DNA of 64,000 nt from Tetradesmus obliquus (lineage: Eukaryota; Chlorophyta; Chlorophyceae; Sphaeropleales; Scenedesmaceae). Location: NCBI GenBank assembly GCA_030272155.1, contig CP126202.1:2790001-2854000 (forward strand), written 5' to 3'. The notes under the pieces are model-generated. The model ran no database searches and was not told the origin of the DNA. It worked only from the letters and a program-made list of their open reading frames with translations. Both the position numbers and the translations under genes were made by a program. Positions 1 through 11,479 of this stretch are shown in pieces; the stretch's first letter is position 1; each line of letters opens with the position of its first letter.

Positions 1-61
<61 letters not shown>

Positions 62-63
62 AG
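1..63. repeat. (CTG)n tract ending in a 3' splice site
   Basis: About 20 CTG units with one TTG interruption run into CAG at 61-63, taken as the acceptor of the first visible TASH3-like exon. The tract may continue outside the window. Confidence 0.85.
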
Positions 64-3000
64 TGCCACGAGCGCTGTCGCAGTGCTGGCAGAGGCCCGT
101 GCGCATGCGCTGGCCGGTGCACGCAGCGCTGCTGATCGCGCTGCTGTGCTTGGCGGGGAGGGCTGCCAGGAGCTTATGCAGCTGCTGCAGGAGCGCATGC
201 TGGCGATTGCTTCAGACACAGGTGCGGGCTGTTTGTGTGGTTGCCTGAAAGTATACTGATGTCGAAGGTGGTGCGGCTGTGCTGGGTGGCGGGGGCTGAT
301 GCAGCTGCTGCAGGAGCGCATGCTGGCGATTGCTTCGGACACAGGTGCGGGCTGTTTGTGTGGTTGCCTGCAAGTATAGCGCTGTCAAAACTCGTTTGTG
401 CTGCTGTTGGTTGCCTGATGCTATTGTGGTGTGAAAGGTGGTGCTGCTGTGCTGGGCGGGAGGGGGCTGCCAGAGGCTGATGCAGCTGCTGCAGGAGCGC
501 ATGCTGGCGATTGCTTCAGACACAGGTGCGGACTGTGTGTGGTTGCCTGGACGTATGGTGTTGCTCCTTGCACCACCTCAATGCAATCATGCCTTACAGC
601 GGGGCAAGGCGCTGGAGGCGCTGCTGCTCCCTGCACTACCTAGACCCTGAAGATGCTCACTCGACTGCTGACATGCCGCACTTCTCCGTTTACACACATT
701 GCCTTTCAATGCATCGCATTGCTGTGCTGCAACTGCAGGCTTTGCTGCGCGGCAGCGGGGCTAGGCGCTGGAGGCGCTGCTCCTTCCTGCAGCATCAGAT
801 CATGTTGTACACGAACACAACTTCCTTCGACCTATGTTATCTCACTATGTTGTACCTTTTATGCCTCCTGCAGGCTTTGCTGCGCGGCAGCGGGGCAAAG
901 CGCTGGAGGCGCTGCTGTGGTTCAGCAGCCTGCCCAGCGCCAGCAGGGGGCCGGGGCCGCTGACCAGCCCGCGCCAGATCCTGGCCTGGATGAGCACGGG
1001 TGAGTTTTGATTTGGTTTTGTGGTTTTGTTAGTACGGAGGGTGGGGCTGTACTCCCACCGGCTGACTGCAGAGTGACAGGCAGGCTCGGGTGGGTTCGGT
1101 GTTTTTATCTTGAACAAGTCTGACTGCGCAAGTGCTTGTGCTTGCCAATGTGCATGCATGTTGACCACATAACACTGTCGGTGTTGTTACAAATATCTTA
1201 TGTTAGGCAGTCATCTCACCATCGTGCATCACACTGAAGCAGAATGTACTTCTGCGGCTATCCTTTTGCAGGCGGCGGCACCGTCTCCCAGGCAGTGCGC
1301 GCCATCTTCGCCGACCCCTGGCCCGAAGATGTGCTGTCCTCCTTCCTTCATGCGCTGTCGCGGCGGCTGCTGTCAGCGCCCGCTGCTGCCTCTTACCTGC
1401 TGGCTTGCGCCTCTGCTGTGGCGAGCGCATGCCCCAGCAGGGTGCGGCAGGAGCAGCTGCACGCGATGTGGGATGTGTGCCTCAGGTAAGCCTAATACTT
1501 CACAATCATATGGCAGCCCTAACAGCACTGCTCGTGACCTATGCACATCGGTACCAGCTGCTGCATGGGCGTGCTGCGGCAAAGCCCAGGCATGCTGCCC
1601 TAGACTACAACTTGTGCTGCAACTATGTCCGCAGGGTCAATAATCTCTCGGTGAAGCTGGCAGGTCTGCAGGCAGCCCTGGCTGTGCTGGCAGCACACCC
1701 CACCATGATGGCCTGAAACATAGCATGCGGCGCGGCAATATTGACAAGCATGTTGTGCCTCGATCGCATATGTATGTGCAGGGCGAACAATCCTTCGGTG
1801 AAGCTGGCAGGTCTGCAAGCAGCTCTGGCAATCATGGCTGCACCCACACCCGCGATTGCAGCGCCACCCTCCGCAGCAGCGCCGGAAGTCAAGGCACTGG
1901 CGAGCAAGGAGGAGGCAGCAATGGTTTCGCTGGCAAGGTAATCTTCTTTTTCTGTTATCTTTGTTCTCTAGTGCAACGTGCTGTTTGCCGGAATTGAAGG
2001 CGCTTGCAAGCAAGGAAGAGGCAGCAATGATCGCGCTGGTAAGGTAACAGATGTGCAGCTGCACTTGCTGATTCGTGTCTTATGTCTATCATTGCCCATT
2101 GTTCGGCGCGTGTAACGTGGCGCAGAGCACCGGAGAGACATGAACCTCCCGACTGCAGCTGCATGGCTGGCTTACTTGATGCTCTAACTTGTTCGTTGTT
2201 TGTTGTGCCCCGCAGGTTGGCGGCCTGGTGGCTTGGAGAGAACGCCAACTTTGGCACCGGCGAGTATGCCTGGGCACCCAAGCCGCTGCCGCATTGCTGT
2301 TTGACCTTTTTGCATTTGCGCTGCAGGTCGGCGGCCTGGCCGCTTGGAGGAAATGCCAACTTTGGCGCTGGCATGGCTGTTGCATCGCAGTTTGACCTTT
2401 ATGTTGCTTGACTGTTGCACCTTTGTGAATATTGTGATGTGTGCGCAGGTCGGCGGCCTGGTGGCTCGGAGAGAACGCCAACTTTGGCACCGGCGAGTAT
2501 GCCTGGGCACCCAAGCCACTGCCGCATGCCTGTTTGCCTTGTTTGAACTGTGTGCTATGCCGTGCAGGTCGGCGGCCTGGTGGCTCAGAGAAAACGCCAA
2601 CTTTGGTACCGGCGAGTATGCTTGGGCACCCAAGCCACTGCCGCATGGCTGTTTCACCTTGACTCGTGTGTTGTGCCCCGTGTATACCCGCAGGTCTGCG
2701 GCCTGGTGGCTTGGGGAGAACGCCAACTTTGGCACGGGCGAGTATGCCTGGGCACCCAAGCCGCTGCCGCAGCAGCTGGTGACTCAGCTAGAGGCAGCAG
2801 ACGGCGCTGACCAGCAGCAGCTTGCGGCTGCTGCCATGGCGCTCAACCCTGTGCTGTGCCTGCTCATAGCACGGCTACAAAGGGTGCTGGTGGCGGGGCT
2901 GTGGGAAGTGCGGCTGGCTGCAGCACAGGTGGGCTGCCAGCAGCACACATACATGTTTCATGTTGTGTGCTTCTCCTTCTACAAAACGTGTGCAGCCGGA

Positions 3001-6000
3001 TCTGGCTGCTGTTTATGCACCAGTAGTGTGCGGTGAAGCTGCGGCTGTGTCAGCACATGCGGTGCCTGAGTGAGCCAATACTTGGACCCCTTTCATCGCA
3101 CACTGCATTCTGGGGTTGCATCTTCAACACGCTTCAGGCGCCAGGATTGCGGTGCGCTCCGGCAAGCCCTTCCGCGTGCAGTGGTGTGCAATAGATTGTA
3201 TTTTTGATCCTGTCTTGCAACATTAGGTTACTTGTTGTCCTTGCCCTGCAGGCACTGGCCAAGATTGCGGTGCGTTCCGGCGAGCCCTTCCGCGTGCAGT
3301 GCTACAGCATCCTCGCAACAGCAGCCGGCGGCAGCATCGCACACCGCGCGCGCAGCAGCAGCAGGGGCGGCCACGCGGCCGCGGTGGGCAGCAGCAACAG
3401 CAGCCAGGCTGCTGCTGCATCGGCGGCTGCTGCTGCAGCAGTGGCGGAGGGTGCTAGTGCTGACCCTCTGGGCGTTGCTGCTGTTGCTGGGCCGGCGCTA
3501 GAAGTGCTGGATCACATATATGCAGGTGAGAGGTACAGCAATGCACAAGGCTAAAGTGGATCTGCTGTTGTTATCGCTATGTTCAAACCCCGTACGCTTC
3601 CAAATGTCAGCGGTTTGGGAGGTGTACACCATATGGACATTACATGCCACTAACCCTGGGATGCGCAGAGATTATGCGACGCAGCTGGTTGTAACAGGTG
3701 TTATCACACTTTCTGTAACACTGTAACACTATGCAGGCGAGCTGGTTGTGGAGCAGCTGCTGTCGCGCTACGGCCCCAGCCGCTCCGCATGGCCCAAAAA
3801 GCTGCTGCTCAACCTTGCTCAATGTCCTCCTTCAAACACTGTTATAACATGGTTACAAACCGCTGTTACAACACTCTGCAGGCCATCTGGTTGTGGAGCA
3901 GCTGCTGTCGCCCTACGGCCCCAGCCTCCGCATGGCCCAAACAGCTGCTGCTCAACCCTGTGCAGTGTCCTCCTAACACTGTTATAATGCTGTTACAAAC
4001 CACTGTTACAACGCTCTGCAGGCGAGCTGGTTGTGGAGCAGCTGCTGTCGCGCTACAGCCCAAGCCGCAGCGCATGGCCAAAAAAGCTGCTGCGAAGCCT
4101 GGAGCAGCGCAATGCAGCGCTGGCGGCTGCCATCAGCGAGCGAGTGTGCTTTGTGCCGGCCGGTGTGTTTTGGCCGCTGGGCAACGCTGCTAAGGAGCTC
4201 ATCATTGGCGTAGATGGTGAGCTCAAGGGCTGGATCTGTGTTTGTGGCTTAGTACTTGGTGCTTCTGTGGGTCATATAAAGCAATTGGAACAATACAGGG
4301 TGGGCCATCGTGCAGGTTATTGTCAGCTTGCGCATGGTTCACTTCACCACATGGGTTGCTCTGCTTGGTAAGGTATCTGCCATCAGCGCTTCACCACATG
4401 GGTTGCTCTGCTTGGTAAGGTATCTGCCATCAGCGCTTCACCACATGGGTTGCTCTGCTTGGTAAGGTATCTGCCATCAGCGAGCGACTGTGCTTTGTGC
4501 CGCCCGGTGTGTTTTGGCCGCTGGACAACGCTGCCAAGGAGCTCATCACTGGCGTATCAGGTGAGTGTGGGGCTTTGCAGCATCAAAAGTTTGATGTTTC
4601 GCCTGCACTGTGGCGGCAGGGAACGGGCTGCCCAGGTGTTTATCAATGGCATGGACAGTAGGTGCCGGATATGCCTATGTAATGCGTGCTTGGCGCCTGT
4701 CCCTGGGTGGTGACGGTGCAGGGTGGTCCACTGTGCAGCTGATCGCCTGCACATGGATGAGACACATGATGACTGCTCTTCTTTGTCACGCGGGGTGTCT
4801 GGTGCTTATCATGACATAAATGGTTGGTAATTATAATCAACATATCATGCCGTTGTGTTTTGTGTGTGCCCCTGCAGAGGCTGAGGAGGAGCGGAAGAAG
4901 AAGAAGAAGCAGGAGCAGCAGGCAGCAGCAGCCGCAGCAGCTGGCACGGAGGAGCAGGAACAGCAGCAGCAGGCCACACCACCGCGCAGTAAGGCAGGCA
5001 GTCCAAGGTATGAGCACGAGCGCACAGCAGCTCCCTACCCACTAATAGCACATCCTTAGGCTCTGGGCAGATGCTCTATTGTTCTGCGCTGCTGGCTGTT
5101 GCATGGTTTTTGCTTACTGCATTGCCCCCTGCAGCAACCTGCGGCAACTTGCAGCTGCAGTCGTCCGCAATCAACCTGCACCAAGATGTGCAACAACATC
5201 ATGCAACTGTGCCTACCGCCTGCTGTGCCCCCTGTTGCTTGCAGGGCTGACGAACAGCAGCAGCAGCAGCAGCAGCAGCCGCCGAGCGAGGAGCGCAGCA
5301 ACAGGCTGCTGCAGCAGCTGCAGGGCTACGATTATGACCCAGCAGCGCAGCCGCCGGAGAGTGAGGAGCCCTACCCGGATGACTCAGTCAGCCAGATCGA
5401 CTATGACGATGATCACTACGCCGGTGAGGCTTGTGTTGGTACTTCAAACCTTCAGCCATGGTCTATGTTGTTGTCTGTGCCCTGGGAGAGCATATTGCTG
5501 CGTGTGGTGCCGTTGGCCAGCGCTGTGAGCGTTAACGGTCCTTGACATCAGCAAAGAAAGCATGTGTTCAGCACTGGTGTAAATATGATCCAGCAGCACA
5601 GCCGCCGGAGAGCGAGGAGCCCTACCCGGATGACTCTGTCAGCCAGATCGACTATGACGATGACCACTACGCAGGTGAGGCTTATGTTACTTGTGTTGCT
5701 CCACGCTTCTGCCTTATTGTATGTTGTTGTGTGTGCTTTGGGAGGTCCTGTCGTGTTTGGTGTTGGCCAGTGCTGTGAGCTTGAGCGGTCCTTGACAGCA
5801 GCAAAGAGAGCGTGGATTCGACACTGGTGTGCGATTAAATGCCCAGCGCAGCCGCCGGAGTGTGAGGAGCCCTACCCCAATGACTCTGTCAGCCAGGTTG
5901 ACTATGACAATGATCACTATGCAGGTGAGGGCTGGGGTTAACTCGTCAGTCCGGCCATTTTTTGCCTTTCTTCTTTGGTTGGGAGCGCTGCCAGTGCTGA

Positions 6001-8035
6001 CCATGCTGCCGCAGGCGCAGCCTGTACCGGAGAACAGATACAGGACTCCCACATGCAGGTGCACACCGTCACTGAGTGCTGTCTGTGACAGGTCATTGTC
6101 CCCTGCTTGCTGCTGCAGGTGCTGCCAGCGACGATGACAGCGACATCGTCACGCGGCGGGGCCTGGTGCTGTAAGCCTCTGCAGCTGCAATAGATCTGCT
6201 GGCTCTTACCTAATGTCCTGTCACTGCTGCTGCAGGTCCTGCCAGTGACGATGACAGCGACATCGTCACGCGGCGTGGCTTGGTGCTGTACGACTTTGCT
6301 GCTGAGGAAGAGGACGAGGTGGCAGTCGTGAGGGGCGAGTCGCTGGAGGTGGCCTACGAAGTGGGAGGATGGCTGCAGGTGGGAGCTGTTGTGGGAAGAT
6401 TGGTGAAAAATTTCCCTGTGCTTTCTCTTTCTTTTTGTTATTCTTTTTATCCTTTCTGCGGCGGCTGGTTGGCGGCAGGGGCCATGGCCTGGTGCCCAAC
6501 AGCTGCGTGGCATTGTTGCTGCCGATGTCATCTTGATGTAATTTACACTGTTACTAACACTGCGACTGAAACGTCTGTACGTCATCTGTAGGTCATCAAG
6601 CGTGATGGCAGCAGAGGGTTGGTGCCCAATAGGCTATGTGCAAGCCGCAGAGGATGAGTCACTGCTTAAGTCACCCTTGTAAAACCACTGGCACTGTCAC
6701 TGTTGCTGTTGGTTCTGCTGCATGCCAGGTCATCAAGCGCGATGGCAGCCGAGGCCTAGTGCCCAAGAGCTATGTGCAAGTGGCAGAGGATGAGGAGGAT
6801 GACAGTGATGCACTCAGCCTGGCGGGAGGCGGCAGCAGCGCAGCGGGCGCAGCAGGCGGCCAGGATGACCTCAACAGCTTCCTGGCACGGTGGGTGCAGA
6901 CAGTTGCTGGGCGTGCTGCTTTGCATTCATTTGTTGCTGATGTGTTGGGTTGAAGCGTCCTGTCAGCTTGCAAAAGTGCCAGCTGCAGTCAGGGCAGCTT
7001 GCACAGCTTTCCCGGTAAGGTAAGAAGGTGGTGGCAGTGGCGGAGGATGAGGAGGATGACAGTGACGCACTCAGCTTGGCGGCAGCAGCGCAGCAGGCGC
7101 GGCAGGCGGCCAGGATGACCTCAACAGCTTCCTTGCAAGGTAGGAGACAACCCTAAACTACATGTGCTTTTGCACTCAGGTTTGTCGCTTGTGTGTGCGT
7201 GTTCAAGGGCTATTTGAAAATTTGCTGCATGTGTAGTGCGGCAACAGGGGGCAGGGGTCAACGTGGCAGGAGTGCGCTCAAGTTACAAGACAGGGGCAGT
7301 GCTGGTCCCGCGCTCGGGCGTTCCACGCATAATAGCTTGCCAGCACTGTGAGCACTGCATGCCTCGCAGCAGCTTGCTGTAGCGACGGCAGTCATGTGGC
7401 TCCATAGTACAGCCACGGGGCCGAAGCATCAAGCCTTTCACTTACTGCTTGGCAAACTCAGATCACGGCTGCTGCTGCTGCTGCTGCAGGTCCAGCATGC
7501 GGCTGCGCACGCGCCGCAGCACCGCAGACAGCGACACCTCCTCATCCTTCAGCGGCATGCGCCAGCGGCAGCAGAGTCAGCGGCACAGGTGAGCTTCGTG
7601 CGGCGGCTGCTGCTGGCAGCAGCTGGCAGTCTACTTGTAGTATCAGGATTATTTGGATTGTGTTGCTTTGGGAGCTTCTGCTTCTTGTGCACAGCGACAA
7701 ATGTGGCATTCAGCGATTGCCCTTGTCTATGTGAGGCCTCCTCCTCCTTCAGCGGCATGTGCCAGCGGTAGCAGCGAGAGTGGCACAGGTGAGCTTTGGC
7801 AGCTGCTGTTGCTAGCTGTTGCTGACAGTCGACTAGTGGTTGCAGGGTGTTTTGGACTGTGTTGCTTTGTTGACTTCTGCTTGTTGTGCACACCGACAAA
7901 TGCGGCACCAAGTTTTATGTGGGTTGTGTTGCTTTGGTAGCTAGCTGTGTATGTGCCGGCTCCCCCTCCTTCAGCGGCATGCGCCAGCGGCAGCAGCAGC
8001 AGCCGCAGCAGGTGCGGCACAGGTGAGCTTTGTGT

Positions 8036-8076
<41 letters not shown>

Positions 8077-8182
8077 CCAGCAGGAGCTGTTGCTACATAC
8101 CAATTGCAAGCTGCTGCTGTGCTGAGGAAGCGGGTACTGTACAGGGAAAGGGCATGTGCATGGTGCTGCCAAGCACGCTGCA

Positions 8183-8231
<49 letters not shown>

Positions 8232-9283
8232 AGGCGTAGCGTTGAGGAGGCAGACGCAATGGAGCCTGTTGATGCTGCTGTCAATTGAAATGACTTTACC
8301 CCGCTGACTGTTCTTGCTGCTGCTGCTGCTGCTGCTGCTGCAGGCGCAGCATCGAGGAGGCAGATAGTGCGAGCCCGTGGATGCTGCGGGCATGGCAGAT
8401 CAGACCATCACCTTGACTCTGTATCTTTCTGCTGCTGCTGCTGCCGCTGCCGCTGCTGCTGCTGCTGCTGCTGCTGCTGCAGGCGCAGCGTCGAGGAGGC
8501 GGATAGTGGTGAGCCCGTGGATGCTGGGGGCATGGCGCGCATGGTGGCGCTAACAACTGCTGCTGCTGCTGCTGCTGCTGCTTCCTCTGCTGCTGCTGCT
8601 GCAGGCGCAGCGTTGGAGGAAGCAGACAGCGGCGAGCCTGTGGATGCTGCGGGCACGGCAGATCACACCATCACCTTGACTGTGCCTCTTTCTGCTGCTG
8701 CTGCTGCTGCTGTTGCTGCAGGCGCAGCATTGAGGAAGCAGACACTGGTGAGCCTGTGGATGCTGCTGGCATGGCTCGCATGGTGGCGCTGGTGGCGCAG
8801 CGCGGCGGGGAGCTGGACACGGCGCTGGAGCAGGTCAGTCGAATCGAGATGAATACCCCATTGTCAGCACCGATGTACATGCATTGTGCTCCGTGTGCCT
8901 GGCGTGTGTTGACTGCGCTTTGTGCAAAGTTTCTGCTGTTGCCGTGTTGCTCCAATTACCATGAGATAGCATCAGAATGCTGCTGGTCTGTGCTACTGCT
9001 GCTACTACAGGTAGTACAAACTTTTGAACCCGTATGCTGCCATGTTGAGGTTTTTGCTGCTGCTTGCGCTGCTGTGTGATTGAATTGCCCTTCTACATGT
9101 GAAAGCGCTGGAGGCGGCTACATGCGGCTTTGGCAGCTGCTGTACACGCTACTGCTGCTGACGCAAGTACTGTGTATGTTTGTTGCTTTCCCCCGCTGCA
9201 GGTGGAGGCGCTGGAGGCAGCTATGCGCGGCGCTGGCGGCTGCTGCACCTCGCGCTGCTGTATGCACCTGGCGGTTCTTGCAC

Positions 9284-9317
<34 letters not shown>

Positions 9318-11479
9318 GCTGCTGCTGCTGCTGCTGCTGTGTATGTATGCCAGGTTGAGGCACTGGAGGCGGCCACGCGCGGGGCTGGCGGCTTCAACCA
9401 GCCGCAGGCGCTGCACCTGCAGGAGGCGCTGGCGGGTGTCATCGCCAGCCTGGATGCACTGCAGGTGGGTCGACTGGGGTTTATTGCGCTTGCGTTCTGT
9501 GGGGTTTTCAGCAGTCTGGGGCTTTTGTGGGGTGTCTGTGGGATGCCCTGGCAGGCTTCATCACCAGCCTGGAGGCACTGCAGGTGGGTGTTACCTTTGG
9601 GTTACGTCTCAGAAGTTTTAGCAGTCTGGGTTTTGAGATAGGGCTCAGTGAATCAGCATGCCCTGGCAGGCGTCATCGCCAGCCTGGACGCGCTGCAGGT
9701 GGGCTGGGGTGTTTGAATTAGGGTTTTGGGCTAGGGTTCTGTGAGGTTTCAAGCAGTGTGGGGTGTGGGCTAGGATTTGGTGGATTGAGCATGGCAGGCG
9801 TCATCGCCTGCCTGGACTCGCGGCAGGTGCGCTGGGGTTTGATGGGCTAGGCTTCTGTGGGGTTTTAAGCAGTTTGAGGTTCAGGTGAGGCGGTTGGGGG
9901 AGGCCCTGGCGGGCGATCGCCAGCCTGGATGCACTGCAGGTGGGCCGGTTTGGGGGCTAGCTGGCCAAATCTATAGGGGTCTGTGCTTGTTTGAAACATC
10001 AGCGGCAGCAGCAACAGCAGCAGTGCAGTCACTGCCTCAGGCCAAGCACAACTAAATGCTGCTCGGACTGCCGAGTGTGCTCTGTGTGCTGTGCGCTACT
10101 TCCTGGCGATGCGCTGCAACATCGATCAAACATGCAGCAGCGCTCCATGACGCTGCATACGACATACTGCTGACTTTGCTCATTCATTTCTCCGTACCGC
10201 TCTGCAGTTGTCTGGCGACGCCCGCGCTATGCGCCGCCAAATGATCGACCGTGCAGCAGCAGGCCAGGACCGCCTGGAAGCAGCACGGCGCTACGCAATG
10301 GGTGGCGGCCCCGCTGCTGCTGCTGCTGCTGCTGCTGGAGGCTCTCCTATGGCTACACCTAGGGATTGGGATAGGCAGGCGGGCTATGCAGGCAGTACTG
10401 CTGGCGGCGCTGGCGAGACTGCGGGAGGGTATGCAGCATCGGAGGCTGGAGGCGGCGAGGAGTATCAGTACCAGCCTACCAAGGTGTGTATGGCATTGTT
10501 ATTGGTTACGTGATGTTCCCCTGCGATTGGCCAATCACTAGTAACTAGCAGATGTTTATCTGGTGAGCTGCTGTTGTTGTGGGTGGTGCTGGCGAGACTG
10601 CTGGAGGCTACGCGGCGTCTGAAGCTGGAGCAGGGGAGAAGTACAAGCACCAGCCGACCAAGGTGTGTGTGGCATTGTACTGCAGTTTGGTTGGATTCAG
10701 TAATCAGGGCGAGACTGTTGGAGGCTACGCGGCGTCTGAAGCTGGAGCTGGGGAGGAGTACCAGTACCAGCCTACCAAGGTGTGTATGGCACTGTACTGC
10801 ATTTTTTTTGGTTTCAGTAATCAGTGACTGATATAATGACGGTTGTCTGCCGAGCTGCTGTTGTGATGTGGTGGTGCTGGCGAGGCGGCTGGGGGCTATG
10901 CTGCATCGGAGGCTGGAGCAGGGAGGAGTACAAGTACCAGCCCACCAATGTGGGGCGCATGTACCAGTATGCCGTGGACGCCAGTCAAGGCGCAACAGCA
11001 ACTGACAGGTTCTACTGCTAGTGCTGCTGTTCATGCTGTGTTTGTTTCCACGTGCTTTGCTGTAGCTGGGCGTCCTGTACGCTTTCGATGCGCAGGCCCA
11101 CGTTAGTTAAGTGATGCTGCTGCCATTGTTTTTTCAAGCTTCACGTCACTGCATGTTTTGCATGTGCTGTGTCGCTGCAGGTGCGCCTGCTGTGCGCATT
11201 TGATGCGGAGGCCAAGGGCGAGCTCCGCGTGGCAGTGGGCGGCTATGCACATGCTGCTTTTGAATTCACAATTTGTGCTGCTACTGCTGCTGCTGCTGCC
11301 GAGTGCAGGTGCGCGTGCTGTACGCATTTGATGCCGAAGCCGAGGGCGAGCTCAGCGTGGCAGTGGGTGACTCGCTGTGGGTGGAGTCCGAGGTGGACGG
11401 CTGGTACGCTGTGGCAAGGGACGGCGATGGAGCGCGGGGGCTGGTGCCTAGCTCTTATGTGGATGTCGAGCAGTTCTAA
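64..11479 (+). CDS. TASH3-like TPLATE-complex subunit (5' end outside window)
   Basis: Exons: 64-221, 874-999, 1272-1485, 1782-1937, 2694-2928, 3252-3525, 4022-4216, 4878-5007, 5245-5423, 6236-6378, 6729-6889, 7490-7588, 8722-8833, 9354-9464, 10208-10483, 11309-11479; all phases fit, giving about 912 residues. Plant TASH3 is a subunit of the TPLATE endocytic adaptor complex at the plasma membrane, with an adaptin-like trunk and a C-terminal SH3. Matches recalled from the plant protein are RSGEPFRVQCYSIL (exon at 3252), CFVPAGVFWPLG (exon at 4022) and an SH3 starting GLVLYDFAAEEEDE and ending GLVPKSYVQV (exons 6236 and 6729). Charged and Ala/Gln-rich segments sit before the SH3. Unlike the plant protein, about 270 more residues follow: a helical stretch, a Gly/Ala-rich linker and a second SH3 (VLYAFDAEAEGE to GLVPSSYVDV) ending at TAA 11477-11479. 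The first exons lie upstream of the window. Nearly every intron holds partial exon copies. The family call is firm; endocytic function is inferred. Confidence 0.78.
176..550. repeat. Triplicated exon-3'-end plus donor segment
   Basis: A segment of about 72 bp appears at about 176-247, 299-370 and 479-550. It holds the exon end coding LQERMLAIASDT, the donor GTGCGG and the start of the intron. The first copy is the real exon end; the other two lie downstream in the intron. Confidence 0.85.
600..925. repeat. Triplicated exon-start segment
   Basis: Copies at about 600-627, 731-785 and 869-925 share GCGCTGGAGGCGCTGCT. The last two also share the acceptor CTGCAG and the following 27 bp. Only the third continues into the full exon 874-999; the first two are truncated and lie upstream of it. 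Confidence 0.8.
1633..2047. repeat. Duplicated exon start and duplicated exon end around exon 1782-1937
   Basis: The exon start (coding SVKLAGLQAAL) occurs at 1635-1716 and again at 1782-1860. The upstream copy runs into TGA after an MMA codon run, so it cannot serve as an in-frame exon. The exon end (ALASKEEAAM) occurs inside the exon and again, diverged, at about 1991-2047. Both types of junction copy therefore flank one exon. Confidence 0.8.
2214..2770. repeat. Five tandem copies of an acceptor-plus-exon-start segment
   Basis: Copies start near 2214, 2324, 2448, 2566 and 2690, about 110-125 bp apart. Each begins with an intron end, GCAG, then about 76 bp coding AAWWLGENANFGTGEYAW or a variant. 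Copy 2 carries substitutions and an internal loss. Only copy 5 continues into the full exon 2694-2928. The intervening intron pieces are also related but more diverged. Confidence 0.9.
3134..3302. repeat. Duplicated exon start (RSGEPFRVQ segment)
   Basis: About 45 bp at 3136-3181 (ATTGCGGTGCGCTCCGGCAA region) is a diverged copy of the start of exon 3252-3525. It lies 115 bp upstream and breaks off within the exon. Confidence 0.7.
3735..4095. repeat. Three copies of an acceptor-plus-exon-start segment
   Basis: Copies at about 3732-3815, 3877-3950 and 4015-4095 code ELVVEQLLSRYGPSRSAWP. Copy 2 has an indel. The intron parts with repeated TGTTACAA/TGTTATAA strings are also copied. Only the third copy extends to the end of exon 4022-4216. 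Confidence 0.88.
4343..4559. repeat. 47-bp tandem repeat plus partial exon copy
   Basis: A 47-bp unit starting TTCACCACATGGG and containing TTGGTAAGGTATCTGCCATC starts at 4343, 4390 and 4437. The third unit runs directly into a copy (4465-4559) of the end of exon 4022-4216 (SERVCFVP type), which ends at its own GTGAGT donor. The units contain GGTAAGGTATC, a strong-looking 5' splice site in an intron. Confidence 0.85.
5331..5932. repeat. Three copies of an exon-end segment (PYPDDSVSQIDYDDDHYAG)
   Basis: Copies at about 5331-5436, 5577-5674 and 5844-5932 each end with a GTGAGG donor. The first belongs to exon 5245-5423. Copies 2 and 3 lie downstream, have no evident acceptor at their left edge, and carry substitutions such as ESEE to ECEE. 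Confidence 0.88.
6112..7145. repeat. Duplicated SH3 exon boundaries
   Basis: The start of the first SH3 exon (coding SDDDSDIVTRRGLVL) occurs at about 6120-6172 and in exon 6236-6378. The start of the second SH3 exon (VIKRDGSRGLVP) occurs at about 6594-6660 and in exon 6729-6889. The end of that exon (DDLNSFLAR) recurs at 7025-7142 with its donor. Confidence 0.82.
7486..8032. repeat. Three copies of an exon-end segment (SSSFSGMRQRQ)
   Basis: The end of exon 7490-7588 with its GTGAGCTT donor is repeated at about 7740-7795 and 7966-8034. In the second copy a TAG interrupts the frame. The copies are separated by similar intron pieces rich in TTGTGTTGCTTTG. Confidence 0.8.
8038..8833. repeat. Five exon-start copies each preceded by a (CTG)n tract
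   Basis: (CTG)n runs at about 8038-8074, 8185-8231, 8314-8340, 8431-8480, 8555-8601 and 8693-8720. All but the first run directly into CAGGCG and a copy of an exon start coding RRSVEEAD or RRSIEEAD (about 8231, 8341, 8481, 8602 and 8721). Only the last continues to the exon end at 8833. The repeat-spacer look comes from these copies and is not a CRISPR array. Confidence 0.88.
9199..9945. repeat. Exon-start duplicate and five exon-end copies around exon 9354-9464
   Basis: The exon start (VEALEAA) is copied at about 9200-9250, with a (CTG)n tract at 9286-9341 between the copies. The exon end (ALAGVIASLDALQ plus donor GTGGG) is in the exon and recurs at about 9549-9586, 9661-9702, 9794-9832 and 9904-9943, with the GGGTTTTGGG-like intron start also repeated. 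Confidence 0.85.
10395..10955. repeat. Four copies of an exon-end segment (GYAASEAG...YQPTK)
   Basis: The last 85 bp of exon 10208-10483 with the donor GTGTGT recurs at about 10580-10670, 10708-10790 and 10870-10952. The reading stays largely open in the copies. The last copy has lost the normal donor (AATGTGGGG in place of AAGGTGTGT). Confidence 0.85.

Noticed and set aside
2089-2759. Long minus-strand open frames (185-191 codons)
   Set aside because: They are antisense shadows of the five tandem exon copies in the TASH3-like gene; the repeat keeps the frame open artificially.
4878-5007. KKKKK-QEQQ segment as a separate nuclear protein
   Set aside because: It is an in-phase exon of the TASH3-like gene, with acceptor at 4877 and donor at 5008.
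7915-8393. Poly-Ser/Gln/Ala open frames on both strands
   Set aside because: Homopolymer translations of CTG/CAG tracts inside introns.
8185-8833. Regularly spaced repeats resembling a CRISPR array
   Set aside because: The repeats are diverged exon-start copies and the spacers are (CTG)n tracts at splice acceptors in a eukaryotic gene; there are no cas genes.
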